From Anoplolepis gracilipes (taxonomy: Eukaryota > Arthropoda > Insecta > Hymenoptera > Formicidae), in assembly GCF_047496725.1 (NCBI RefSeq), contig NC_132971.1:9383001-9447000 (forward strand): a DNA stretch of 64,000 nucleotides, in the 5' to 3' direction. The translations under genes were made by a program, and so were the position numbers. The notes beneath the pieces were generated by a model. That model was not told the origin of the DNA, ran no database searches, and saw only the letters and a program-made list of their open reading frames with translations. This document shows, in pieces, positions 33,168 through 44,900 of this stretch (within the stretch, counting starts at the first letter, position 1; every line of letters starts with the position of its first letter).

Positions 33168-33428
33168 ATTAGTTGTCTAATCGTCTTGAAAAATATAATA
33201 TAACTGTACATATATGTTTAATATAAAATAAGGATAAATACATAAAAATTAGTATACGTAAACAATCTGTACTCATTGTCTACTCACTTCACATCCTCCC
33301 TATTATCCATTACGTCCCGACCTCTAGTTTCCGGTGCACCGCTACGCTGATCGTGACAGGTTTACCGCTCGGCCACCGCGATCCGCGTACACCAACCACC
33401 GTAACCGCACCTCACTCTCGAACGCTCA
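33168..33428 (+). other. downstream flank of the 138-aa ORF
   Basis: About 260 bp with no further ORF. A+T-rich to about 33,290, then more GC-rich (ACCGCTCGGCCACCGCGATC). It ends at the junction with repeat A copy 3, which enters at TCTAATGACACTCCCTATG. Confidence 0.5.
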
Positions 33429-36400
33429 GGACGTAACAGTCTAATGACACTCCCTATGAAGACGTCCGAATAAAATATTAATCTCTTCAATTATAAGTTA
33501 CAGATATCTGAGACTCTGGGTATGTCAAGGCGAACGTCGCGGACCTTGCCACTGGTGAGCGGATAAGGAAAAAGAAAAGAAAAAAAAAATAAAGGAAGAA
33601 GCTATAAGGAATACAAGAACGCCCTGGAGGAGGCGCGCGTCGCCGCAGGATGAAAGAGAGAGCCTGATGTAGGCTTGAAGGAAGGATGACCTCGTCAGAT
33701 AAGTAGCACTAATTTGCCCGATAATTTCAATATTAAAATTAGAATAGAAAGCTTGTCTTTATATTTACAGGTATGGACGTGAGAGGTTAACGGCGAGAAG
33801 AATTGACACCGAAAAGATGACCGACGCCCGGAATGGACAGGGGCGAACTGACACAAGTATGTATATTTCGAGTAATTACACGTAAACAATATTAATGATT
33901 ACACGAATATATCTTAATAATTACGACAATGTACTCACTTCACTAAATTGTTATGTGTTACAGGAACGACTGGGGAGCACACTGTCACGCAGGTGTACAC
34001 GACAATGTGGATCTACAATATTAGTATTACAACATTAGTTAATAGAACTTTCCTTTGACTATAATTTCACGCGCGGACAGGTTTCGGACGCGTAAACGAT
34101 ATTATAGATAGACGGCATTAATAATAACCTGATTGCCTGGAGAGGAAAAGATATAATGCTTATATTGTTGATAGAGATAATTTACTGCGAATGAAAATTA
34201 AGATAAAATGTCTTTAAAAGTGATAGATAGAATTCGATATGTATTGTGAGCGCCGTGGAAATCGAAAAAGAGAAAGGAAGTATAATAGTGACAGTGGAAA
34301 CAATTAATCAAGAATAAATTTATACGACAGTAAACGCAAGAAACTGAAAGCTAATTAATAGTATTCGCGATATGCTAGTCTCGAAGTCTCTCTGAGTTAA
34401 TGATTTTGTGTGAATAATACCGAGTAATAAACTAGAAAACACTGATTCGAAGATATAATATTAATTACACTGTGTGAAAATTTGCAAGAGCGTATGTACG
34501 ATCGAATGTTATAAAGATAACCGATTATTAAATCGTATAAATGACTGTCTGTACGTACAATGAATTTACTGGGTACTGTATGAATCGAGTATTGACTGCT
34601 GATCGAATACTGAATGGTCGGAACGAACCGTACAACAGATTTTACTGTCGGGGCGAAAGCCGAATATTCAATATGATCTGAACCGTCTGGACGAGAACTG
34701 AATACTCTGAATGTTGAGCGCACTGGTACTCCCGTTTATATACCCGTGATCGCTGAGGGCTCCCACCTTCTGAATTGTAGCGCGCGCAATGTGGTCCGAT
34801 CCTGGCCACGCTTGTTTGTCACGGGTATCACGCGCCGGGCAATAGTAACCGGTCACGGTGTTTGTCCGAAATTTTCACGTGATCCGGCGGTTCCTGAATG
34901 TTCTAGAAGCTTCGGGACTAGCATTATAATATAATATTTATATCGTTATTTCTAGATATATCGCAATTATTACTAGCGTTACGATAACTTATCTGATTAA
35001 TTACTTATCGCCGCATTGTATTATAGCGTTGTGCTTAGATAATTGTAGAGATATGAGAGCATTTCGCTAATTAACTTATTAATTAACAATTATCTATGAT
35101 GTCGCATAATGTTATTCGTGGATTACAAGGTCTAAATTAGTCTACAGACGTTAAACTCGCTATTATATAACTATATGTATGTATATTATTATAACTAGTA
35201 GTAATAAGTAACAATGGTATAAATGCATATGTAATATGCCGTGGGATGAGAAGTGTGTAAGTGTGTATAAATGCATAAATTTAAGACAAGTTTATATTGT
35301 GAGAGATTGAGTGTGTAATTTAAATAATGCGCATGGAATATGTATGAATTAGCTATAAGATCCGAAACTATTGTGTTACCATGTATATGATACATTGATT
35401 ATGCGTATGTTAATATGAATATGCCTGTAATAAGTTTATAATAGGTTTATTGAGAGTGCTTCGTTTGTGCGTACTAATGCGTCACTATGTATATAAATTA
35501 TTTATAGGGTGTGTGTATTTGCGTGTTACTGGGTGGATAATATGTCTATAATAGTCAGATACTGATTAAACATTGTGTAGATGATAAGTTTATAACGCGC
35601 GTACTTTTGTATCACCGGGTATATTAGGTGACTATTGTTATATAATTTTATAGTGTGTTTGTTAAGGAGCGTGTATCTATGTAATTATTTCTGGGTGTTC
35701 ATTATGCGTTTATACTTGGTTTATGTAGTGTATGATGTGTGTATTATCGTATCACCGTATATATAGTTATGGTCATTTTGTTTATTATACATATGTATAT
35801 TGTAATTATCATTCATCCTCAATAAAATGATAAAGAAGTTTTGAGAATATTATCACGTTCAAGTTATTTCAGACACCTTGTATAAGTAAGAGTTAATTAA
35901 GTAATTGTATATATTTGAGTGTGACTATTTAACTTTAGTTATCTTCCAGAGCTTTATTCGTTTTAAACTCTTTATGGGATATTTATATTGTTTTCACTAT
36001 AATATGTATATATATATATTTATCTTGTGTAGTTCATTTTAATTATTATTGGTTTTACTTAATCACTTAAATATTGTCTGAGCCTCGAGGAGTTCTTGTC
36101 AGGTCATTATAATTTGCCTTTAAAACATCTGTGGATCATGACTTCTGCAGCGAGTCGCATATATATATATATATATGTATATGTGCATGCACCAAGTTAT
36201 CTCCATGGTTGATATATGAAATAATTATAAATGATAGCTGACCGGATTTTTATTGGCAAACCAAATTGGATTCATGGTAAGGAATTATTATGCAGATGAT
36301 GGGTTTGATCGAATCTTTTATTATTGTTAAAATTTGAATTTACTGAAATCACTGCGCTACGGTGGAATGAGTAAAATTGACAAGTTATTATATTTGGGTG

Positions 36401-37459
36401 ACAGAATCGTTAGACATGTACGTTATTGTGGTATTAATTCGGCTTTGGGATATAAAACTGCATTTAATAGTGAAGGCATAATTATATATTGGAGGTGCGG
36501 ATTAAAATAAATAAATTATTAAAGTTGAAAATATGAGGTGTTCCTGAAGTAAAATGGGTCTATAACAATGTGCGCTTAACTTTTTATGGCGGGACTGTAG
36601 CCCTATAAGTTGCTACCTTTTTTGGTTCCTTATGAGCCAAGGCGCCAGGAAATATTTAATTAAGGTCACTGGGCGGGTTTTTTATGTGATGTTTAAACCG
36701 TTAAAAATTGGGTGCTTTTCGATGTTGCGACAACTTTTGATATATTGAGAAAAGTGATTTAGACTGTGCATAGGAAGTTGCAATTGCACATACGAGTTAC
36801 TTGGCTTGCTCAGTTTTAATAATTAATGAAAGTTCATATACAGGGTGTCCCGAAAGTACCGATCGGAGTTTATTATATGAAGCTTATGGAATTTAACCAA
36901 ATGAATCGGTCGGTTGTTAAACACTATTTTATACTGATGTTTGGATAATATGACAATGTTAGTTTATATACCGGGTGTCAATTTATTAAGGTGAACATGT
37001 ATCGGGAGTTGTATTTCCGCTTATTCGCAGTTACGATCTCTTTCCTTGCGTGATTTTTACTTGTTATATAGATTTACTTTATATTTTTGTTATACCGGGT
37101 GGTGGTTAATTCTCGATGCGTGTGTCTATGGTGATGTGTACGTGTATGTTTGTGTTTAGTAAGAGTGATGACGACGAGGTGGAGTGAACATTGGTTTATA
37201 TTATCGCTATTACTTAATTTACGTTATTCTATCGACGCGTACTTAATATTATGTTTCTTTTTTATTTTTCAGGTACTGCGACTAGAGTGACAGAATTAAA
37301 TGGATAATTATAATAAAATTAAGATGTTCGACCGACTTGGTGGGTCCTTTCTCTTCCCTTTTTCAGGTGCTGAGGAGGCGGACCAGAAGGTGATATACCG
37401 GGTGGCCGGAAAATAGGTAAGAATTTTCATTGGACAACTAATTAATTATTTTCCTTCAT
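33429..37459 (-). repeat. repeat family A, copy 3
   Basis: Direct copy of 15,726-19,842 with scattered differences and a deletion near 35,200. Together copies 2 and 3 face each other around the 138-aa ORF. It ends after TTTTCCTTCATTT at 37,459. A TTTTTAGGTAGGTGATAGGG-type sequence then follows, then a purine-rich tract and (TA)n at 37,605-37,641, up to the first LINE at 37,712. Confidence 0.8.
34735..34742 (-). promoter_or_regulatory. TATA box of repeat A, copy 3
   Basis: TATATAAA on the minus strand in the same context as copies 1 and 2. Confidence 0.55.
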
Positions 37460-37601
37460 TTTTAGGTAGGTGATAGGGGAGAACCAGTGATGGGGATAAA
37501 ACAAGAAAAGAGAAGAAAAAGAAGAGAAAGATAAAAAAAAAGGATGTTCTAGCCGGAAACATAATAAAAGGTATTTATCGGCTTAATCTATTTTTGATAA
37601 C

Positions 37602-37647
<46 letters not shown>

Positions 37648-37711
37648 AAAAAGAAAATAAAAGAATTTTATAGGTGCTTAACGCTTACTATGTCTACCTA
37701 ACAGGTGACGT

Positions 37712-38667
37712 ATGGAGTCAACGGACGGCGACTGGTGTCAAGCGGAGGCGCTGGACGTGAAACGGGGGTACAGGACCGTCGCTTTTGAGGCGGCGTGCGT
37801 TGTGGCCGGGGTCTTGCTCTGGATCCTTACGGCGGGGGTGTATTCCGACATGTATCGGATGCGCGTGGCCCGCCGGGAGGATCCGGACCCGGAAGTAAGG
37901 AAACCCCTGCCACCAAGAGTCATGGCGAAGCTCAGGCTCCAGGTTCGGCGGCGCAAGTTAGCCGAATGGGAAAAGGGCCTGTCCAACGTAAAGACAGGTC
38001 TACGCGCCGTCGAGGCTATCCTCCCGGGCCGAGTGCCAGGCATGAGAAGGGCAACGCCGTGCCCTCCGGGGCGCCATAGGAGGTCTCCCAATCTGCCATG
38101 GTGCGAGCCATGGTAGATGGGGAGAACCAGTGGCGGGCGACCGCCTCCTTCTGTGGAGACATCATATCCCGGAAAGAGGCGGCCGAAAGAGAGAGGGAGG
38201 CGGATTCCAATGCCCCTCCCTCTCGGAGAAGGAGGAAGGAAGCGAGAATGCGGGCGTATCCTCTAACCCCCCCTAGGTGTCCCTTCTCCAGGGTCGCGGG
38301 GGTGCAGTTGCGGCGGACACCTGCACCCTATTGCACCGCGACCCAGCGAGGAGGCGGCGTTGCGTGATGGTCCCGCAACGCCGCCATCGGTGCGGCATCG
38401 AGTGTCCCCGGACGTTTGATGCCGCCTGCGCGGAAGAGGATTCTCCCTCCTTCGACCTTTGGGCCGAAGGACGAGGGACCCAGCGGGGACGGGTCCTGGT
38501 CAAATGCAAAAGCGACCCCGGGGCCCGTCCATAACCACAGCGTGGACCACCGTTGGATTTTAGTGGGTATGCCCGACCATAATTAATTGGTCGGGTGAGC
38601 CCCACATACCCTCTGGAAATTCCCGCTCCCAGAGGGATGCGTAATGCATTTCTCAACGTAAAAAAAA
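37712..38667 (+). mobile_element. 5'-truncated R1-clade LINE (fragment 1)
   Basis: The 3' end of an R1-type non-LTR retrotransposon. The first 0.4 kb encodes the C-terminal region after the reverse transcriptase (KRGYRTVAFEAACVVAGVL, then LRLQVRRRKLAEWEKG). About 200 bp that should encode the Cys-His knuckle are deleted near 38,030 by comparison with 56,800-57,050. A structured 3' UTR follows, with hairpins CCCGACCA/TGGTCGGG (38,572-38,595) and CCCTCTGG/CCCAGAGGG (38,609-38,636), ending in a poly(A) at 38,660-38,667. Confidence 0.85.
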
Positions 38668-38680
38668 GGGGTAGTTGCGA
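38668..38680. repeat. target-site repeat GGTAGTTGCGAGG (left)
   Basis: A 13-bp sequence matched at 12 of 13 positions by GGTAGTTGCGCGG at 47,076-47,088, right after the next poly(A). It brackets 38,681-47,075 as one insertion. Confidence 0.7.
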
Positions 38681-40279
38681 GGCCCTCCTCGATGGTGCGC
38701 CACCTTGACGTGGTGGGGAGGCTCTGTCCCGAAGCCCCGGGAAACCGGAGTGGAGGGATAGCTAAGAGCGCACCTTTAGTCGGATTTCCTCTTGGACCCC
38801 GGCTCGGGCAGGATGCACAGCACCGGCATGTATACCTGAGTGTCGGACGTGTACGAATCAGTCCCTACTACAGGCGCGACGGTCGCGGCGGAAATGATGG
38901 TGAACGCCACATAGTACGCCGGGGACAAAAGCCCTTAAGCCGGAGCGTGGCTGAGCGGGGGTTGAGGAGTAACGAAGACACTACACGAGGGCCTTAGCGT
39001 GCCCGTCTGAAGAGCGTCCTTCCTTTCGGAGGAGTCCTCTTTAGAAGAGCCGATCGGATGGATGGGCACCCGATGCTGATCGGGCTCCCCGGGTGCCGGT
39101 CCTGAAGTAAGGCTTACGCGTCGCAAATCCCAACAAGACGGGAAGCGAGCAATTCGGGGTACGGCTTCTTGGGGGGAGGCGGATCTACGGGTGCCGACTA
39201 GCCTCCTGGGACGGTCGTTGCTTCCGGGTCATCTCGGTGTCGGGGAGTCCGCCGACTCTTCAGGGGCGACGGGTTTCGCCGGCATCGCTTTGGTCGTCGT
39301 AGGTGAGATAGTCACCCTACGATGCAAGGTTCGGGTAGGACTTCGACCTGTTGGATTAACAGCAGGGCAAGGCATCAGAGGGTCGCTCCCCCTGATTCGG
39401 GTTTTGGTGGTGCGTGATGGAGGGATTTTTGGCTGGATTCAAGTCCTAAAGTCACCAAACACCGCAACAGGGGTGCTCTTTCCCCTGTATTGGAATCTCG
39501 AAAGACGGATCGGTTAACAGGACGCTCGATGTAGGTTGAAGGACCGCAGTCCCGATGCTATACACGGTACGCACAGGGGTCCGCCTTTCCCCTCGTATAA
39601 AAACGCGGAGGCGGGGACAAGGGTTAGGAAGCTCGATGTGGGTTCAAGGACATTACCGCCCGATGTTACACACGATTCGAACAGGGGTGCGCCTACCCCT
39701 TGTACAAAATACGGTGGCATTTGGGGCAGGATGTTCATTGACAATGCGATAACATCCTGTGAAATGGCTGGTGCCTGACCGGGGGAAACCAGTTCGCGCT
39801 GAATTGGGGCGTCGTTGCACTGAAGACCCCTCTGGGCCAACTGCCGTTGGGGCTAGTACGTGTTTTGACTCCTTCCCTGGGAACTCGTCCAAGGGGAAGG
39901 GCTCTGCTGAATGGGGGACTAGAAGCGGGAACCTTTAGTAGCGGAGGGATTCTGCGAAACCAGGGCTCTGTGGAAGTCCTCGTCAAGGTGGGGACCCATG
40001 AAGTGCGGCCGGACCGTTAATACAAGAGTCCGCCTAGTGGTGATTCGTCTTGATCACTATAATAACTGAAAGACGCACGCAAATGGCTACTTTCCGAGGG
40101 TAGACACCGGAGGCAAAGGCGTAGGCCAGGAGTGTCACCCGAGGGATGCCAAAAGTGGACATGGCCCAGGCGAGCTAGGGGCCAAAGGGGATGTCGCCTG
40201 GTTTGGTCAAACGGAATGACTCGTCACCGTGTACGCGGCCAGACCACTAAGGGCCACCTATCGGCCCTGTTCGGGGAGT
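38681..40279 (+). mobile_element. 5' leader segment of an R1-type element
   Basis: GC-rich sequence without a credible ORF, beginning CCCTCCTCGATGGTG and then the conserved hairpin CGCCACCTTGACGTGGTG. It resembles the 5' UTR of the long element at 50,275 more than that of the gag-only elements. It contains two tandem units of about 125 bp at 39,528-39,760 and runs into the 5' end of a gag-only element near 40,280. Both parts lie within one pair of target-site repeats. Confidence 0.55.
39528..39760 (+). repeat. two tandem 5' UTR subrepeats
   Basis: Two units sharing GCTCGATGTRGGTTSAAGGA and CAGGGGTSCGCCTWYCCC, each about 125 bp, with a weaker third related stretch just before (39,460-39,500). 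Such subrepeats in R1-type leaders often carry promoter activity; that role here is inference. Confidence 0.6.
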
Positions 40280-40679
40280 GCACCCCTCCGACGGCACCCC
40301 ACCTTGACGTGGTTGGGGGGCTCACCCGGATGGTGATCCCGATGTGGTTGTTGGGTCTTAGGACCCACAACCTCCGGGTGACCCTGAAGGGTGTTAAGAG
40401 TATGCCAAAGAATGGAATGACGACCTCAAGGAGGAAAACCGCCGCGGAGTCGAATACCGCGGACCGGCTTGGGGGGGTATTGTCCCTGCCCCCCCGGTCG
40501 TCATCATGCGTAGGGCTACCCGAAGGCACAGGCTATCGCCTAGATGAGAAAAATCCGTGGATCTTGGAAATCCACGGATTTGAAGCTGGGCAGACTCCGG
40601 CAGTCGAAGGACTAGACTCGTGGAGAGGCTGGAGAGCCCCCTGGAGGATCACCTTCTGGTCTTGTAAAATCTCTTTGAG

Positions 40680-41690
40680 ATGGAAGACATGAGGGTGTTC
40701 CTCCACGCAAGTGGAGACTTCTGTGAGGAAGGTGGGGGTGCAGGCGCGGCCTCCTCAAAGAGTGTGAAAGTGGGAGTGCAGGTTCGACCTCCTCCCACTA
40801 GGACGTCGGACGTGGGGGCGCAGGTTGTGTCTGTCCCCCCAAGGTTTGAGGATGTGGGTCTCCAAATTAATTTCAAGATCCCCAAGGCTGCGGAGGCTCC
40901 GCATTCATGTATGGATGCAGAATCCCTCCGTAGCCTTGTTAAGGAAGAGGTGAAGACCGCCTTAGCCGAAAGGCTAGGTGGTCTTCATCAAGTGCTCAGA
41001 GCAGGACATTGCCCACTTCCTTCCTAGTGGAGCAGCCGTACAACCCTCTTGGGCGCAGGTAACGGCAAAAAGGGGCGTAGGAGGGAGCAGAGGGGTGAGA
41101 CCGGTCCGGGGAAGTCCCCCCCGTTAAAAGGGGCAAGGGGTCCCCGGGTCGGTCTTCTTCTTCCCCTCTTGGAAAAGAGGGGAGAAGGCGGCGCCGGTGG
41201 CCTGAGGTGTTTTAGATGCCTTAGGTGAGGCCACATCGGCGCCGCATGCAGGGCGGAGGTGTTGAGGGGCGACCGGTACTACCGGTGTGGCGTCCCTGGA
41301 CACCTCGGCTGGGGGTGTAAAGAGACGCCCAGGTGCGCGCATTGCGCTGACCTGAAGATCCCCGCTAACCACGCTCTGGGTGGGGGCGTGGAGTGCCTCT
41401 TCCCTTGTGAGGAGAGGAAAAAGAGGAGGAGGAGGCGTAGGGCGCCTCCGTCGGACGAGGGGAGGGGTCCCCCCCGACGGAGGTGGCCCGGAGTGAGGAG
41501 TCCCCTGTTTAAGAATGTGGGGGGACCGAGTTATCAGTCCCTCCCTCCAAGACGCCACCTCCTTAATGGAGGTAGAGATGTGCCTCCACCCAGGAGTTAC
41601 TACAACCTCTCATCCAAACGGATGAGGGGGTTGTGGAGGAGCAGGAAGAGGATAGACGTAGTCTTTCCTCCCTCTCCCAAAGGGCAGTGA
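40680..41690 (+). pseudogene. gag-like ORF1 of element G1
   Basis: The first part (40,680-41,027) includes a helical segment MDAESLRSLVKEEVKTALAE. A frameshift follows, then the C-terminal part (from 41,259) with zinc knuckles: RCGVPGHLGWGC, where the expected first cysteine is tyrosine (DRYYRCG), then CAHCADLKIPANHALGGGVEC. The end is basic and proline-rich (EERKKRRRRRRAPPSDEG). This is the nucleic-acid-binding ORF1 of R1-clade LINEs. It has at least one frameshift and one lost knuckle ligand. Confidence 0.7.
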
Positions 41691-41924
41691 ACTCGGTGGG
41701 TCCTTAGATCCCCTTCGCTCCAATCCAGACCTAAACATCCTGTCATTAGCGGGGGAAAGCGAGAGTTAATTCTCACTTCCCCCTAGGGGTCAAGAGGGAG
41801 GGGATGCGGGAACACTCACTCCCCATTGCACCTTGGCCCCAGGGAAGGCAGCGGTGCTGTGCGGCAGTCCCACAGTGTCGTTGATGGTGCATCGCTGAGT
41901 TCTCTCATGGTAGGGGAATCCCCC

Positions 41925-41938
41925 CTGACCATCCGGGG
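41925..41938. repeat. target-site duplication CTGACCATCCGGGG (left)
   Basis: A 14-bp sequence repeated exactly at 46,887-46,900. It marks the insertion of the element at 41,939-46,886 into the 3' UTR of G1. R1 elements are known to make 14-bp duplications at their rDNA target. Confidence 0.88.
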
Positions 41939-44900
41939 ACCCTCTCATGGGCACACCTTGACGTGGTGAGGGGGCTCTAGTAACCGAAAGGTGAAGCCAA
42001 CGTGCCCAGACAGCATTGCTAAGAGTCGGCGTCAGCTTGCTGAACAAATGGTTCCTATGTAGCGAGCGCACTTCGTGCGTTGTTTGGACGGTCGACGGCC
42101 GTCCCCCTCCCTTTTTTTTTCCCTCTCTCCTAATTTTTATGCGGGTGCTCCCGCGGGATGAGGGTGCGGAGCGGTGGGTGCTCCTGCCGTGAAACGTCCC
42201 TCAGTGGGGAAAAGTGGGAGCCGGTCGGGACCCTCGCCTGAAGGATTGGATGGGTACTCAGTCACCCGCCGGGCCAGAGGCGGGGACCACCCCGATCCCA
42301 GTGACTCCCACGTGTGAGTGTGTATGTGTGTGTGTGCGAGTGAGACTAATATTTTATTTATTTTCAGGAACTTTATTTTCAAGTACAATCGGGTTTTAGA
42401 TGTTGCCGTCTGTGGCTTCGTCGGCTTGGGCGGTCGTTAGGTCGTCGTTGTCGTCGCGGTCGCTTTCGTCGAGGTCGGGCCCACGTAACGTCTGAAGGCT
42501 AAGGTATTAGGAACCGTGCTTAGGGTCTGCATGATCGCGTAGACGCAAAACGTCGCGGTCGCGAACGGTCCGTCCCGGGAAACCTGCCGTCCTCCCGGTG
42601 TATTTAGGCTTGGCGGCGTAAAGGTGGCTCTACGTCGCTCGACCACCCCTTCCACTGTACTCGTGAAAATAGAAATGAAGTTTGCAAACAAAACCTTTGA
42701 CGTGGTGAGGAGGAGTGCCCGCCTGGCTGACCGCTTCCGGTCTGGCGCGGCCGCGAGTAGGGAAGCGCGGGGTGTCTCCGTCGTTGAGTCGCGGGTCTGC
42801 TCGACCGCGTGCTCGGTGGCGGCCTCCGCCTCCTCGAGAGCGCCTCACCGAGCTGTGCGCGCGTGGGCCCGTGACACATTACGCGATGGCGCACAGCCCT
42901 GGGATTGCGGCCTTCCTGCCGCTAGAACCGCGTTAGAAAATCGCGAAACAACCGTGACTAGAACCGCGTGCGTCGTTCTGGAACGTTGTTTGGTCACTTC
43001 GATTAGGTCGGCGACATACAATTTAGCGCGAGAATCGGGAACAGGCGTCGAACAAACAGCGCGCGAAATAAAGAAGCCCGCGATTAGATCCGCGCTTAGA
43101 ACCGCGAACATTGAGACAACGGTGCGAAAGACAGTTAGATTCGCGGACCCAACCTCACCCCACACAGCGAGTGGCCCGGCGCCACAGGAATTAGGTAGGA
43201 TAAGCTCTAGCTTAGGTAGTGCGTCCACGGGTGTTAGGATGCTGCAACTGAACATGCGACGTTCGGCTGTAGTAACGGGTGAAGTACGTCGGCTCGTAGT
43301 CGAAAAGCGACTTGACGTCTTACTATTGCAGGAACCACACGTCGGGAAGCAGGGTTCGGTTTACACAGTTGTAGAATTAGGCATAGGGATGAAGGTTGCC
43401 GCAGTGCGCTCACAACGTCCGTGGGCAGCAGTGGCGATCTGTAATCTCAATTTTGATACGGTTTTCGTCTCGCAGCTTAGCACTACGCACTGTGTCTGTG
43501 TGGAAGTGCAGGCCCCCAGCTTCTCCTTCTACGTTGTCTCGTGCTACTTCCAGCGACGAGATTGAGAAGCACCTCAGACACCTCGAAACGGTGCTTCGTT
43601 CATTGAGGGGGGGAGAGACTTATTATAGGTGTAGACGCCAATGCTCGATCGTCACTCTAGGGTCCCCAAGAGATAGACGATAGAGGTGCCAGATTCGAGG
43701 ACCTCATCAGGGCATTTGGCATGTCAGTGGTCAACGATGCTGGACAGCTGCCCACCTTTTGGACGACAAGGGGTTCGTCATTCATCAACGTAACCCTGAC
43801 GTTGCCCTCCATGAACAATTTCATCTGTGACTGGAAGGTAAGGTGTGACTGGACCACCAGTGACCACAGGGCCGTGGACATAAGATTGAGATTGCCGAAA
43901 GAGTCAGGTGCCGATCGGGGCGCTGGGAACAGTTCTCTGTCACTCTGACAGATCTTTCAAGATCGCAACTGGAGGCTATCGATCTGTGCTCCACAATAGC
44001 AGTAGAGAAAATGGCAGAAACGCTCACAGTGGTGCTCACAGAGACCTGTGTTGCGTCAATGCCCAGGAAGCGCAAATTTAGGAAGTCCAACCTGTGGTGG
44101 ACAAAAAAATTGACAATAGTCAAGAAAAAAATATATAGGCTGCGTCGTGCCCTTCAGGGAGGGCGAGAGGACCCTACTTACCTCCGGGTACTGCTGGAGT
44201 ATCGTTCTTCACGAAGGCAGTACTGTAGGGGGGTGAAGCGGGCGAAACTCGCGAGCTGGCGGAAGTTCGTCACATCGCATGGCAACCGGGAGCCCTGGGG
44301 CTTCGTTTATAAGCAACAGGCGAGCAAACTCCAGGTTGAGGGGGTGCTAAGCACACTCCGGTGTGGCGAATATTCCACAAAGTCACTAGGGGAGACCGCT
44401 AGTTACCTCCTGGATGTGCACATCCCAGATGACCGGGAGATAGAAGACACGCTTGAACAGCGTGAAATTAGAAACGCGTGTAGAGTTGCCCCCGATACAG
44501 CCGACGCCTCTTTCTTCACGGAGACGGAAATGGCCCGCGCGATAAAAACTTTTAAAAATAATAAATCCGGGTTTAGATTTAGTCGAGGTCGCCGTACACA
44601 AGGCGGCCTTTAAAGTAATCCCCGGTCAGTTAGTTAGGCTCTTCAACGGGTGTCTCCAGTGGGGCGTCTTTCCTTCTGTCTGGAAGGAGGGTTCACTCCG
44701 AGTCCTCCTGAAAGGCGAAGACAAGGACGAGAGAGACTCGAAATCCTACAGACCCATTTGTCTCCTCTCCGTAGTAGGAAAACTTTTCGAAAAACTTATA
44801 AAAGCTCGTCTGCTAGACACGTCACTGGCACCGGGGAAGGTCTCCGGTCGACAATTCGGGTTCATGCCCGGAAGGTCGACGGAGGAAGCTGTCGTGGAGT

